DNA from: UBA2241 sp963777895 | Lineage (GTDB): Bacteria > Actinomycetota > Thermoleophilia > UBA2241 | Direction of reading: 5' to 3' | DNA: 64,000 nt | Assembly: GCA_963777895.1 (NCBI GenBank) | Contig: CAVZSF010000006.1 | Coordinates: forward strand, 1-64,000 | Shown here: in pieces, positions 15,022 to 24,480 of the stretch | Numbering within the stretch: position 1 is the first letter of the stretch | How the letters are laid out: each line of letters opens with the position of its first letter | Made by a program: the position numbers and the translations under genes | Notes under the pieces: generated by a model | What the model saw: only the letters and a program-made list of their open reading frames with translations | Told to the model about the DNA's origin: nothing | Databases searched by the model: none

Positions 15022-17064
15022 ATGACAGCAGCGCCGAGGATCTTGGCGACCGGTGACGTCACCGTCGACTGGAGCTTCGTCGAGCTCGGGGGCTCGGCGG
15101 TCGACGGCCTCAGCATGGCGTGGGCCTGGAGCGAGGGGATCGACGTGCGCGCCGTGCGCTTCGCCGGCGGCGCGTCGCGCATCGCGGAGATGCTCTCCGC
15201 GATGGCCGCGCGGGACGGCGCGGTCGAGATCATCGGGCCAGCGCTTCCTCCAGAGACCCTCGCGTCCCCCCTCGACACGCGGGTGACCAGGACCTTCAGC
15301 AGCATCGCCCGCTTCCCGAGGAGCGCGACCGACCGCAGTCCGGTCTGGCGCATCGAGCGCTTCTGGGGGCGGCACCCGGCCGAGACCTTCTCGGCCTTTG
15401 TGCCGCCCATGGACGATACGCCGATCGACGTGGTCACGATCCACGACCTGGCGCTCGACTATCGCCGTCAGCCCGAGGAGTGGCGCGCCTGGGAGGACGC
15501 CGAACCGCGCGCCGTGATCCTCTCGACGATGGCCCCGTTCGACGACTCGCCCTTGCTCGCACGCCTGCTCGAACGCTGGGCAGACAGGCTCACCGTGATC
15601 CTGCCGATCAGCGAGCTGCGCAGGACCGGCGCCGCGATCGGCTATCCGCTCTCGTGGGAGCGCACGGCCGAGGAAGTCGACGCGGCCGTTCGTTCCCATC
15701 AGTTGGGAGGCGCGGCACGCGTCGTCGTCCAGCTCGAACTGTCGGGCGCCCTCGTCATCGAGAAGGGTGGCGGGACCACGCTCGTCTTCGACCCCAGCGT
15801 CCCCGAGGGGGCCTGGATGGCCGAGCGGCGTGGTCTGATGCCTGCCTACCCCCTGTGCTACGCGACCGCGCTCGCGTTGCCCCTCGCGCGCGACGAGGAC
15901 TTCAGCGCCGTCGAGGCGGTGCGCCGCGCCGTACAGGCGACGCGCGTGCTGCTGGGCGAAGGGCTCGGCGACGGGAAGGCGTCCGCGACCGAGCTCAACT
16001 ACCCGATGGCCGCCGTCGCCCAGGCCCTGACAGAAGAGCCCGCCGACATCCACGCCACCCTGCATCCGCGCCCCGACGGCTCGACCTCGATCATCGCCGA
16101 AGCGATCGACGCGGGCGCCATGGTCGAGGCCGCGATGCAGCTCGCGCTCGGCGGCCCCGAGAGCCTGCCGCCCGGCGTCCCGGTCGAGAAGGTGGGCAAC
16201 TGGTCCTCCGTCGACCGGAGCGAGATCGAGACGCTGCGCGGCGTCGGCCACGTCATCGACGAGTACGTGAATCTCTATCGCGCCGGCGGGCTCGTGCCGC
16301 GGCCCCTCTCCGTCGCCGTCTTCGGGCCGCCCGGCGCCGGCAAGTCCTTCGCCGTCAAAGAGACGATCGGCCAGAAGGTCGCGGGCGGCGTCAAGACGCT
16401 CGAGTTCAACCTCTCGCAGTTCACCGGTGACCACGAGCTTGCCCCCGCCTTCCATCAGGTCCGCGACGCGGTACTCGAGCAGCACCTGCCGCTCGTGTTC
16501 TGGGACGAGTTCGACACGCCGCTGGACGGGCGCGAGCTGGGGTGGCTGCGCCACTTCCTCGCGCCCATGCAGGACGGCAAGTTCCGCGAGAACGGCGCCT
16601 TCCACCCCCTCGGACCGGCGATCTTCGTGTTCGCCGGCGGGACGGCCGCGTCGTTCGCCGAGTTCGGCGCCGTGCGCGACGAGCAAGGCGAAAAGGCCGC
16701 GAAGAAGCCCGACTTCATCAGCCGTCTTCGCGGCTTCGTCGACATCCTCGGACCGAACAGGTCCAACCCGGACGACGCGGCCGTCGTGCTCCGCCGCGCG
16801 CTCCTGCTGCGCTCTCTGCTTCTGCGCAAGGAGCCGCAGCTCGTCGCGCGCGGCGGAGGCCCTATGCTCCGCATCGAGCCCGCCGTCCTGCGCGCCTTCC
16901 TGCTGGTCGACAGGTACCGGCACGGCGCCCGGTCGATGGAGGCGATCATCGACATGAGCCAGCTCTCCGGCACGCTCTCCTTCGAACGCTCCAGCCTGCC
17001 GGCGCCGCACCTGCTGGAGATCCACGTCGACGCCGGCGAGTTCCTGGGCCTGGCCGAGATCTGA
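15022..17064 (+). CDS. PfkB-like domain fused to an AAA+ ATPase
   Basis: In this 680-residue protein, residues 1 to ~330 begin with ILATGDVTVDW, and the Rossmann-type pattern that follows (ILSTMAPFDDSPL, RVVVQLELSGALVIEKGG) resembles PfkB/ribokinase sugar or nucleoside kinases. The C-terminal half is AAA+: Walker A GPPGAGKS near residue 435, Walker B LVFWDEFD near residue 495, then a sensor-like region and a segment with VRDEQGEKAAKKPDFISRL. I do not see a full PfkB anion-hole motif (GAGD) in the N-terminal part, so it may bind rather than phosphorylate a ligand. The ATG follows GAGGAGG. A ligand-gated ATPase is my inference; the substrate is unknown. Confidence 0.75.
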   Translation: MTAAPRILATGDVTVDWSFVELGGSAVDGLSMAWAWSEGIDVRAVRFAGGASRIAEMLSAMAARDGAVEIIGPALPPETLASPLDTRVTRTFSSIARFPRSATDRSPVWRIERFWGRHPAETFSAFVPPMDDTPIDVVTIHDLALDYRRQPEEWRAWEDAEPRAVILSTMAPFDDSPLLARLLERWADRLTVILPISELRRTGAAIGYPLSWERTAEEVDAAVRSHQLGGAARVVVQLELSGALVIEKGGGTTLVFDPSVPEGAWMAERRGLMPAYPLCYATALALPLARDEDFSAVEAVRRAVQATRVLLGEGLGDGKASATELNYPMAAVAQALTEEPADIHATLHPRPDGSTSIIAEAIDAGAMVEAAMQLALGGPESLPPGVPVEKVGNWSSVDRSEIETLRGVGHVIDEYVNLYRAGGLVPRPLSVAVFGPPGAGKSFAVKETIGQKVAGGVKTLEFNLSQFTGDHELAPAFHQVRDAVLEQHLPLVFWDEFDTPLDGRELGWLRHFLAPMQDGKFRENGAFHPLGPAIFVFAGGTAASFAEFGAVRDEQGEKAAKKPDFISRLRGFVDILGPNRSNPDDAAVVLRRALLLRSLLLRKEPQLVARGGGPMLRIEPAVLRAFLLVDRYRHGARSMEAIIDMSQLSGTLSFERSSLPAPHLLEIHVDAGEFLGLAEI

Positions 17065-17198
17065 AGGCACGCTCTTGACTCTCCGGCTCAGTTGAGCTGG
17101 AGTCGCCGGGTGACCGCAGGGCCTATCCTTCACGATGCCTGGACAGTCCTGTACGACTGGACCGTAGAGGATACGGGCAGGCTTCACCTGGCAACGAC

Positions 17199-18365
17199 TT
17201 GACGCCGGAGGGCCGGGCGACGGAGCGCACGCCGCGCACGCTGTTCATCACGAACGACTTCCCTCCGCGGATCGGGGGGGCGCAGTCGTACTACTGGGGA
17301 GCGATCCGGACACTCGATCCCTCCACGGTCGTGATCCTGGCGCCCAGCCACCGGGGCGCCGCCACCTTCGACGCCACCCACGAGTACACGGTCGAACGAG
17401 CGCCGACCGCCATTCTCTGGCCGACGCGGGGGCTCTTCCGGCACGCACTCGCGCTCTGCGAGCGCCATGGTGTGGAGCTGGTGCAACTCGGCCATCCGCT
17501 GCCCGCGGGCCTGCTCGGTCCCCGTCTCAAGGCCGCGGCCGGCCTGCCCTATGCCGTCTTCCTCGGCGGCGCCGAGGTGACGCTGCCCGCTGTGGTGCCC
17601 GGGGTCCGGCGGGCGCTCTGCCACGTGCTGGGCGGCGCGAGCATGCTGATCGCCGTCAGCGAGTACACCGCCGGGGTTGCCCGGACGAGCGTCCCCGGCG
17701 TGCCCGCCCGGGTCTTGCGCCCGCCGCTCGACGTGGCCCACTTCACGGTGCCGACTCCGCAGCGGCGCGCGGCGGCCCGTTCGGCCCTCGGCATCGAAGG
17801 CCGGCTCGTTCTCTGCGTCGGCCGGCTGGTCCCACGGAAGGGCCAGGACAAGCTCGTGGAGGCCTTGCCCACGCTGGCGGCCCGGTTCCCGGACCTGGAG
17901 CTGGCCCTGGTGGGCGAGGGCCGCTTGGCCACTCGCCTCTACGAAAGGGCGCAGCGCGCGGGCGTGGCCGACAGGATACGGCTGACGGGCCCGGTCGACG
18001 GCCCCGCCCTGCTGGAGTGGCTTCATGCCGCGGATGTCTTCGCCTCGCCCTGCCGTACCAGATGGCACGGGTACGAAGTCGAGGGGTTCGGCATCGTCTT
18101 CGCTGAGGCGGCGCTCTGCGGCCTGCCCGTCGTGGCGGGACGCTCCGGCGGAGCTCCAGAGTCGGTCGCCGACGGCGAGACGGGCTGGGTCGTGGACGGC
18201 CACGACGTGCCGGCCATCGCGGCGGCGCTCGGGCGTCTGCTCGAGCAGACGCCCGAGCGCCGCCGCGAGATGGGCCTTCGCGGGCGCGAGCTCGCGCTCA
18301 GCCGACACGCGCCCGAGACCGTCGGCGAGCGCTATCGCGAGCTGCTGGCGGAGGCCGCGCGATAA
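17199..18365 (+). CDS. GT4 glycosyltransferase, PimB-like
   Basis: This 388-residue GT-B enzyme has an N-terminal glycine loop region (TLFITNDFPPRIGGAQSYYW) typical of PimB/GT4 mannosyltransferases. Its C-terminal donor site runs from LVLCVGRLVPRKGQD to the EX7E signature around GFGIVFAEAALCGLPVV. In actinobacteria such enzymes add mannose to phosphatidylinositol mannosides or similar glycolipids. The only start near the domain is TTG at 17199. The stop overlaps the next gene's ATG (TAATG). It heads a four-gene run with a flippase-like protein, a PlsY-like protein and a PimA-like GT4. Donor and acceptor are inferred from family and neighbours. Confidence 0.85.
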   Translation: MTPEGRATERTPRTLFITNDFPPRIGGAQSYYWGAIRTLDPSTVVILAPSHRGAATFDATHEYTVERAPTAILWPTRGLFRHALALCERHGVELVQLGHPLPAGLLGPRLKAAAGLPYAVFLGGAEVTLPAVVPGVRRALCHVLGGASMLIAVSEYTAGVARTSVPGVPARVLRPPLDVAHFTVPTPQRRAAARSALGIEGRLVLCVGRLVPRKGQDKLVEALPTLAARFPDLELALVGEGRLATRLYERAQRAGVADRIRLTGPVDGPALLEWLHAADVFASPCRTRWHGYEVEGFGIVFAEAALCGLPVVAGRSGGAPESVADGETGWVVDGHDVPAIAAALGRLLEQTPERRREMGLRGRELALSRHAPETVGERYRELLAEAAR

Positions 18366-19438
18366 TGAGCTCGGCTCTGGAACAGGCGAGTGACCGGCCC
18401 GAGCTCGAGGCTCGACCCGCGCCGCCTGCGGAGGTCCCGCGCTCGCTCTACCCCAGCCTCGGGCGGAGCCTCCTGGGCCTGGCCGCCGGGCTGTTCGTCA
18501 CGGTCGTCGTGGTCCGCCTGTTCAATCCCCACATCGGCAGCGACGTGGCCGCCGCAAGCAAGGCCGCGGCAGAGCCCGTCTACCTTCTGGGAGCGCTCGC
18601 CTGCGTCGCGATCTACCTCGCCGCCGACGCCTGGTCGCTGGTCGTGCTCACCAAGGCGCGCTCCACGGCGCCGTCCCTCGGCGTGGTGCGCATCGGTCTC
18701 GAGGCTCACTTCATCGGCGGCGCCTCGTCGTTCGGGGGTTTCGAGATCCCGTATCAGATCCTGATGTTGCGTCGCCTCGGCATGACGGGACCGGACGCGA
18801 CGTCGGCCGTCCTGGTCAAGGGCCTCGTGCACAGCGCCCTTCTCGCCGTGGTCGGGCTGGTCTCGCTGCTGCCGTGGGTCGACTCGCCCATCACCTCGCT
18901 GCAGCGCTGGCTTCTGCTCGCCCTCACACTCGCTCTCGCCTGCGTGTGGGCCGCTACCTGGCTCTGGCTGAGGCGACCGGTCGGCCGGGGCTTGCTGCCG
19001 CAGCGGTTTCACGCGCGTATCGACGAGCTTGGCGCCGCGGTCCGGTCCTATGGCGACTCGCGCGGCGTCTACGTGAAACTCGTCGCCCTGCAGCTCGTCT
19101 ACTGGCTGGCGATGTTCGGTGTGCTGCTGTTCGTCCTCCACGCCCTCGGCTGGCGAGGCTCTCCCGCCAGGATCGTGACCGGACAGGCCGTGATGCAGGT
19201 GCTCATGCCTCTCTCGCCGCTCCCGGGCGGCGCCGGCGTCGCCGAGATCGGCTTCCTCGCGCTGATCGGGCCGTCGGCGCCGCCCGCCATCCGCGTCGCG
19301 AGCCTCGTCCTGTGGCGTGTCTTCACCTGGCTCGTGCCGGTCGCCCTCGGCGCCGTGACGCTTGCGCTGCGCGGAGTCCATCACGCGCGCGTGCCCGAGC
19401 GGACCGGGCCAGTCACGGGAGGGACACGTGCGCACTGA
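18365..19438 (+). CDS. Flippase-like/lysylphosphatidylglycerol-synthase-TM family membrane protein
   Basis: This 357-residue polytopic protein has about eight helices. The family hallmarks are the early segment GLAAGLFVTVVVVRLFNPH, the region FIGGASSFGGFEIPYQ, and the late PLSPLPGGAGVAEIGF, which matches the conserved P-x-PGGxGxxE motif of UPF0104/LPG-synthase TM proteins. Members include lipid flippases. The ATG overlaps the stop of the preceding glycosyltransferase by one base. In this context it probably handles the glycolipid made by its neighbours; that is inference. Confidence 0.82.
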   Translation: MSSALEQASDRPELEARPAPPAEVPRSLYPSLGRSLLGLAAGLFVTVVVVRLFNPHIGSDVAAASKAAAEPVYLLGALACVAIYLAADAWSLVVLTKARSTAPSLGVVRIGLEAHFIGGASSFGGFEIPYQILMLRRLGMTGPDATSAVLVKGLVHSALLAVVGLVSLLPWVDSPITSLQRWLLLALTLALACVWAATWLWLRRPVGRGLLPQRFHARIDELGAAVRSYGDSRGVYVKLVALQLVYWLAMFGVLLFVLHALGWRGSPARIVTGQAVMQVLMPLSPLPGGAGVAEIGFLALIGPSAPPAIRVASLVLWRVFTWLVPVALGAVTLALRGVHHARVPERTGPVTGGTRAH

Positions 19439-20039
19439 CGCGCGCTTCTCCCGGTCCGCCGCGATCGTCGTGGCATTTGCGGCGGGCTGCCTGCCGGGCG
19501 CCCGCCTTGTGACACGCTTCGTCCGCGGCGCCTCCATCGACGACCTGGGCGACGGCAAGCCCGGCGCGGCGAACGTGTATCGCACGCTGGGGCGCGGGCC
19601 GGGCGCGGCCGTGCTGGCGATCGACGGCGCCAAGGCCTTCGCGCCCGCGGCCGCCCTCAAGGCGGCCGGAGCTCCCGAGGGCCTGGTCGCCGCAGCGGCG
19701 GCCGCGCCGGTCGTCGCCCACGTCACCGTCGTCGGCGGACAAGGCGCGGCCGCCGCTCTCGGCGCAGCCTTCGCCCTCGACGCGCCGGCCACGATCGTCG
19801 CGCTCGTGCCGATCCTCGCCGGAACGAAGGCTGGATTCCATCCCCAGGGTGTCCTCGCCGGCGCCCTGGTCTTCCCCCTGGCGCGTGGCCTGTTGCGGCG
19901 TCGCTGGTCGGCGGCTCTGCACGGAGCCGTTCTCCCCGCCATCCTCATCGCCGCCCGGCTTCGCGGCGGCGGCCACGGCGGCGCGCCCCGCTCCGTCCGC
20001 GTCGCCTTCAACCGTCTGGTCATCGACAGGGACGCGTGA
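19428..20039 (+). CDS. PlsY-like glycerol-3-phosphate acyltransferase family membrane protein
   Basis: The protein has 203 residues from a GTG preceded by GGGAGGGACAC. It overlaps the flippase gene's end by 11 bases. PlsY motifs are recognisable: GDGKPGAANVYRTLG corresponds to the GxGNxGATN block, and AHVTVVGGQGAAAALG to the GH...GGKG block, here with GGQG. PlsY transfers acyl groups from acyl-phosphate to glycerol-3-phosphate. The lysine-to-glutamine change and the setting inside a glycosyltransferase cluster suggest either a paralogue with another acceptor or a less active form. Several hydrophobic helices agree with membrane location. Confidence 0.75.
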   Translation: MRTDARFSRSAAIVVAFAAGCLPGARLVTRFVRGASIDDLGDGKPGAANVYRTLGRGPGAAVLAIDGAKAFAPAAALKAAGAPEGLVAAAAAAPVVAHVTVVGGQGAAAALGAAFALDAPATIVALVPILAGTKAGFHPQGVLAGALVFPLARGLLRRRWSAALHGAVLPAILIAARLRGGGHGGAPRSVRVAFNRLVIDRDA

Positions 20040-21415
20040 GCCGGGAAGCCATGAGGATCGGTCTCGTCACACCCTACTCGTGGACGGTCCCCGGCGGTGT
20101 GAACGCTCACGTCGAGCACCTCGCCGCCGAGCTGGATGCTCGCGGCCATACCACCTCGATCCTCGCGCCGGTCGGCGTCATGGTCGGCAGGCGCCGCGTC
20201 GACAGCCGCCGGCTTCCCGCCACCGGCCGTCTGATCCCACTGGGCAGCGCCGTCCCCGTCCCATCCAACGGCTCCCTGGCCTACCTCAACGCTTCGCCCC
20301 GGATCATCCCCCGCATGGATCGCGCGCTGCGCCACCTCGATCTCGACGTTCTCCACGTCCACGAACCGTTCGTGCCGTCGGTCTCCATGGCCGCCGTGTT
20401 CATGGCGATGTCGCCCGTCGTCGCGACGTTTCATGCCGCCGTCGGCGAGCCCGACATGTACGACCACTGGGGATGGCTCACGCGCATGGTCGCCGAACGG
20501 CTCGACGCGCGCCTCGCCGTGTCCGACGCAGCCCTCGAGATCCCCGCAGCGCGCTTCCCCGGCGACTACGTCGTCATCCCGAACGGCGTCGCCACCACCG
20601 TCTTCGCCCCCGCCCAAATCACGCCAAAGGTGCCGGGACGCATCCTCTTCATCGGCAGAGCAGAACCGCGCAAGGGTCTGGCCGTGTTACTCCAGGCGTT
20701 CGTCGCGCTGCGCCGCAGCCGGCCCGACGCCACGCTCGTGGTGGCCGGCGCCACCCGCCGCGACGTCTTCGACGCGGCAGCCGCGGCGGGGGACGGCGTA
20801 CCGGTCGACCTCGACGGCGTGACGGCCCTGGGCTGGATCGGCGACGAGGAGAAGGTGCGCAGGCTCGGCGAGGCGGAGCTGGTGTGCGTGCCCTCCCTGC
20901 GCGGCGAGTCCTTCGGGCTGGTCCTCGTTGAGGCGCTCGCCGCCGGCACGCCGGTCGTCGCGAGCGACCTGCCCGGCTACCGGTCTGTGCTGCGCGACGG
21001 GGTCGCCGGGCGGCTGACGCCGCCCGGCGACCCCGTCGCCCTCACCCAGGCGCTCGCCCTCGTACTCGGCGACGCCCCTTTGCGTCGCCGCCTCAGCGCC
21101 GCCGGGCTCGCCGTCGCCGAGAGCTACTCGTGGGAACGCGTCGCCGGCCAGCTCGAAGAGGTCTACCGGCGAGTCGCCGCCCTGGAGCTGCCGCGCGGCC
21201 GCCACGGGCAGCGCGACCGGCCGTGGTTCGGTCGCGCGATCGTCGAGTACTCCGTCTGGAGGGCCCAGAAGCGCGAGGCGCGCCAGGCGTCCGACGTGGC
21301 TGAAGAGCCAGGAGCCGGACCGGTCGGGGACGATCGGGAGCTCGCCGGGATGGACGAGGCGTCCGCTCCCGCGCCGTCGCGTCCCCTGGAGGGAGCGGGC
21401 CGGCGCGTAACCTGA
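20036..21415 (+). CDS. GT4 glycosyltransferase, PimA-like
   Basis: In this 459-residue protein, MRIGLVTPYSWTVPGGVNAH (from Met 6) is the PimA-type acceptor-domain start. The donor domain has GRILFIGRAEPRKGL and the EX7E block ESFGLVLVEALAAG. PimA adds the first mannose to phosphatidylinositol on the cytoplasmic face. The GTG start overlaps the TGA of the PlsY-like gene (GTGA). The C-terminal ~75 residues after the GT-B fold are charged and low-complexity and look disordered. A PimA-type role is likely but not proven, because no phosphatidylinositol synthase gene is in the window. Confidence 0.85.
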   Translation: MSREAMRIGLVTPYSWTVPGGVNAHVEHLAAELDARGHTTSILAPVGVMVGRRRVDSRRLPATGRLIPLGSAVPVPSNGSLAYLNASPRIIPRMDRALRHLDLDVLHVHEPFVPSVSMAAVFMAMSPVVATFHAAVGEPDMYDHWGWLTRMVAERLDARLAVSDAALEIPAARFPGDYVVIPNGVATTVFAPAQITPKVPGRILFIGRAEPRKGLAVLLQAFVALRRSRPDATLVVAGATRRDVFDAAAAAGDGVPVDLDGVTALGWIGDEEKVRRLGEAELVCVPSLRGESFGLVLVEALAAGTPVVASDLPGYRSVLRDGVAGRLTPPGDPVALTQALALVLGDAPLRRRLSAAGLAVAESYSWERVAGQLEEVYRRVAALELPRGRHGQRDRPWFGRAIVEYSVWRAQKREARQASDVAEEPGAGPVGDDRELAGMDEASAPAPSRPLEGAGRRVT

Positions 21416-21468
21416 CGCCTCCGCCCGCGTTGTAGACTCGCGGCACAGGCGGTCGAGCGGAGGTCGTC

Positions 21469-23589
21469 ATGGCGACGGTGCGCACGGAGTTCCCCTACAA
21501 GGTCCGGCAGGTCGACTACCAGCCGATCGAGCTGAGCGACGGCGTCCGCCTCGTGGCGCGTCTGTGGCTGCCCGAGACGGACACGGCGGTGCCGGCGATC
21601 CTCGAGGCCATCCCGTATCGCCTCGCCGACGGCATGGCCGCGCGCGACGCCGGCATCCACCCCTACTTCGCCGGGCACGGCTACGCCGCCGTCCGGCTCG
21701 ACCTGCGCGGCAGCGGCGAGTCCGGCGGCATCCTCACCGACGAGTATGCCGCCCAGGAACAGAAGGACCTGCTCGAGGTCATCGCCTGGATCGCCGCGCA
21801 GCCCTGGTGCGACGGCAACGTCGGGATGACGGGCATTTCGTGGGGCGGCTTCAACAGCCTCCAGTTGGCCGCCCTCCGTCCCCCGGCTCTGAAGGCCATC
21901 ATCACGCTCATGTCGACGGACGACCGCTACGCCGACGACGTCCACTACAAGGGCGGCTGCGTGCTCGCCACCGACCTGCTCCACTGGAGCAGTTGCATGC
22001 TGCACTGGCAATGCCAGCCGCCCCACGAGGCCGCCGTCGGCGAGCACTGGCGCGAGATGTGGCTCGAGCGCCTCGAGGCCAGCCAGCCCTGGGTGCACCA
22101 TTGGCTCGCGCACCAGCGCCGAGACGCCTACTGGAAGCACGGCTCCGTGTGCGAGGACTACGACGCGATCGAGGTCCCCGTGTACGCGATCGGTGGCTGG
22201 ATCGACGGCTACACCAATTCCGTCCTCCGCCTGCTCGCCGGTCTCAAGGGACCGCGGAAGGGGTTGATAGGGCCCTGGCCGCACGCCTTCCCGCACGACG
22301 CGGTGCCAGGGCCCGAGGTCGGCTACCTGCAGGAGGCGCTGCGCTGGTGGGACCGCTGGCTCAAGGGCGAGCGGAACGGTATCGACGACGAACCGATGTT
22401 CCGGGTCTGGATGCAGGACTACCTGCCGCCGGCGCCCCTCGTCGAGCAGCAGCCCGGCCGCTGGGTCGCCGAGGAGCGCTGGCCATCGCCGCTGATCGAG
22501 ACGCGGCACTGGCGGCTGGACGCCGACGGTGTGCTTCGGCAGCGGGGCGCGGGGACGGGCGGCGCAGCGTCGGGACCGGAGGCGGCAGCCGGTGCCCCAG
22601 GGCCGGATGCCGAGGCGGCGGCCGCCAACGGCGCCGACGCCGAAGGCAGGCTGCGTATCCTCGGCTCGCAGCTCTGCGGCGTCGAAGCTGGGAGCTGGTG
22701 CGCCGAGGGGCAGGTGAGCGACTGGGCGCCGGATCAGCGCGCCGCGGAAGGACAATCCCTCACCTGGACGTCGGCGCCTCTGACCGAACGCGTCGAGATC
22801 CTGGGTCACCCGCGGGCGGTGCTGCGAATGACCAGCGACCGGCCGCTCGCTCTGGCCGCCGTCCGGCTCGACGACGTCCGCGCGGACGGCGTCTCGCGCG
22901 TCGTCAGCCAGCAGGTCTTCAACCTGACGCACCGCGAGAGCCACGAGCACCCCGAGCGACTCGAGCCTGGGCGCGAGTACGAGGTCGCGATCGACCTCGA
23001 CGCCATCGCCCAGGCCTTCCCCGCCGGGCATCGGCTGCGCCTTGCCGTCTCTCCGACGTACTGGCCGTGGGCGTGGCCGTCACCGGAGCCCGTGACGCTG
23101 ACCATCGCCTGCGGCGTCAGCGTCCTCGAGCTTCCGGTGCGGCCGCCGCGCGCGTCAGACGAGGACCTGCCGGCCTTCGCGCCGCCCGAGGTGCCGCCGG
23201 GGCTCGCCACGACGTCGGAGGGCGGCACGCCCGTCGGCAGGTCCTGCGTGCGCGACTTCAGCGCGGAGACTGTCACCTGGAGCTTCAAGTACTACGATGG
23301 GAGCGTCTTCACCCTGCCGAACGGCTGGGCGACGCAGGAATGGAACCAGGTCAACTACGCCATCCGCGAAGGCGACCCGCTCTCGGCCCGCACCTGGGTG
23401 GACGCCGAGAGCATCCTCGATCGCGGGGCCCAGGGACGCTTCTGGATCATCACGCGCAGCGAGATGGACGCGGACGCGACGGACTACCGCGTGCGCGACC
23501 GGGTGAGCGTCTGGGAAGGAAGCGAAGGCGACGAACGCGAGGTCTTCTCGCGGAGCTGGGAGCGCAGCTTCCCGCGCGACTTCACCTGA
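21469..23589 (+). CDS. CocE/NonD family (X-Pro dipeptidyl-peptidase-like) serine hydrolase
   Basis: This 706-residue alpha/beta hydrolase belongs to the S15/CocE class. It has LDLRGSGESGG (oxyanion region), the nucleophile elbow GISWGG near Ser 125, and the His segment GPWPHAFPH. The C-terminal jelly-roll (~residues 400-600) ends in a region rich in Trp and Tyr. CocE-type enzymes cleave esters or amides; the substrate is unknown. An Ala/Gly-rich insert near residues 360-390 separates the catalytic and beta-sandwich parts. No signal peptide is visible, so it is probably cytoplasmic. The ATG has GGAGG nearby (GCGGAGGTCGTC). Confidence 0.9.
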   Translation: MATVRTEFPYKVRQVDYQPIELSDGVRLVARLWLPETDTAVPAILEAIPYRLADGMAARDAGIHPYFAGHGYAAVRLDLRGSGESGGILTDEYAAQEQKDLLEVIAWIAAQPWCDGNVGMTGISWGGFNSLQLAALRPPALKAIITLMSTDDRYADDVHYKGGCVLATDLLHWSSCMLHWQCQPPHEAAVGEHWREMWLERLEASQPWVHHWLAHQRRDAYWKHGSVCEDYDAIEVPVYAIGGWIDGYTNSVLRLLAGLKGPRKGLIGPWPHAFPHDAVPGPEVGYLQEALRWWDRWLKGERNGIDDEPMFRVWMQDYLPPAPLVEQQPGRWVAEERWPSPLIETRHWRLDADGVLRQRGAGTGGAASGPEAAAGAPGPDAEAAAANGADAEGRLRILGSQLCGVEAGSWCAEGQVSDWAPDQRAAEGQSLTWTSAPLTERVEILGHPRAVLRMTSDRPLALAAVRLDDVRADGVSRVVSQQVFNLTHRESHEHPERLEPGREYEVAIDLDAIAQAFPAGHRLRLAVSPTYWPWAWPSPEPVTLTIACGVSVLELPVRPPRASDEDLPAFAPPEVPPGLATTSEGGTPVGRSCVRDFSAETVTWSFKYYDGSVFTLPNGWATQEWNQVNYAIREGDPLSARTWVDAESILDRGAQGRFWIITRSEMDADATDYRVRDRVSVWEGSEGDEREVFSRSWERSFPRDFT

Positions 23590-23624
23590 GTCCGGCGGCA
23601 GACGAGAGGGCAGGAGGAGCGGCG

Positions 23625-24470
23625 ATGTATCTGGGCGCGCACGTGCGGGCATCGGGCGGCGTGTGGAAGGCCGTCGAGAAAGGCGTGGACCTGGGCGCCG
23701 AGGCGATCCAGTTCTTCGCCGGCAGCCCCCGGACGTGGAAGCCGCAGTTGTACAGCGAGAAGGACGCGGCGCGCTTTCGCGAAGCGCGCGCCGCGTCCCC
23801 CATCCGCTACGTGGTCATCCACACCATCTACCTGATCAATCTCGCGTCTGCGAACGAGGAGTTCTACGAGAAGTCGGTGGTGGCCCTGGTCGGCGCCGTC
23901 GCCGCGGCGGAGCAGCTCGGCGCCGATGCCATCGTCACCCACATCGGCTCGCATCAGGGCTCCGGCTTCGAGGCCGGCCTCGCGCGCGTGCAGGTCGCCC
24001 TCGGACGCGCGCTCGAGGAGGCGGCCGACTCGAACGTCCGCGTGCTGCTCGAGGACACGGCCGGCGCCGGCGGCACCATGGGGGTCAACTTCCAGGAGCT
24101 CGGCGCGATGATCGACTCCGTCGGCGGCCACAAGAAGGTGGGCTTGTGCCTGGACACCTGCCACCTGCTCGCCGCCGGCTACGACATCCGCAACCGCGAC
24201 GGCCTCGACGCCGCGCTCGCCGATCTGGACCGCTGGTGCGGGCTGGACCGCCTCGAGATGCTGCACCTCAACGACTCGAAGACGCCGCTCGGCTCGAACC
24301 GCGACCGGCACGCCAACATCGGTGAGGGGGAGCTCGGCCTCGATGCCTTCCGGCAGATCGTCAACCATCCCGCCTTCGTCGCCCTCCCGGGCATCCTCGA
24401 GGTCCCGGGCATGCACGAGGAGGGCCCCGACCGCGAGAACCTGCAGCGGCTCGAGAGCCTCCGGACCTGA
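23625..24470 (+). CDS. nfo: Endonuclease IV (AP endonuclease)
   Basis: This 281-residue TIM barrel has the full set of Nfo zinc ligands in recognisable motifs: THIGSH, LLEDTAG, CLDTCHLLAAGYD, LHLNDSK, DRHANIGEGELG and the final EVPG. The enzyme incises DNA 5' to abasic sites in base-excision repair. The length equals the bacterial norm. The ATG is preceded by CAGGAGGAG. A long frame in another phase also covers this region, but the protein here is unambiguous. Two DUF2007-type genes follow in the same direction. Confidence 0.96.
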   Translation: MYLGAHVRASGGVWKAVEKGVDLGAEAIQFFAGSPRTWKPQLYSEKDAARFREARAASPIRYVVIHTIYLINLASANEEFYEKSVVALVGAVAAAEQLGADAIVTHIGSHQGSGFEAGLARVQVALGRALEEAADSNVRVLLEDTAGAGGTMGVNFQELGAMIDSVGGHKKVGLCLDTCHLLAAGYDIRNRDGLDAALADLDRWCGLDRLEMLHLNDSKTPLGSNRDRHANIGEGELGLDAFRQIVNHPAFVALPGILEVPGMHEEGPDRENLQRLESLRT

Positions 24471-24480
24471 TGGGGGCGGC

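Noticed and set aside
14965..17187. 740-codon minus-strand frame opposite the PfkB-AAA+ gene
   Set aside because: Low-complexity shadow without a ribosome site; the plus-strand gene has Walker motifs and AGGAGG.
21163..23031. Long antisense frames over the PimA-like and CocE-type genes, and the plus-strand frame running to 24470
   Set aside because: Third-position GC bias keeps alternate frames open. Only the nfo part (from 23625) of the long plus frame is a real protein.
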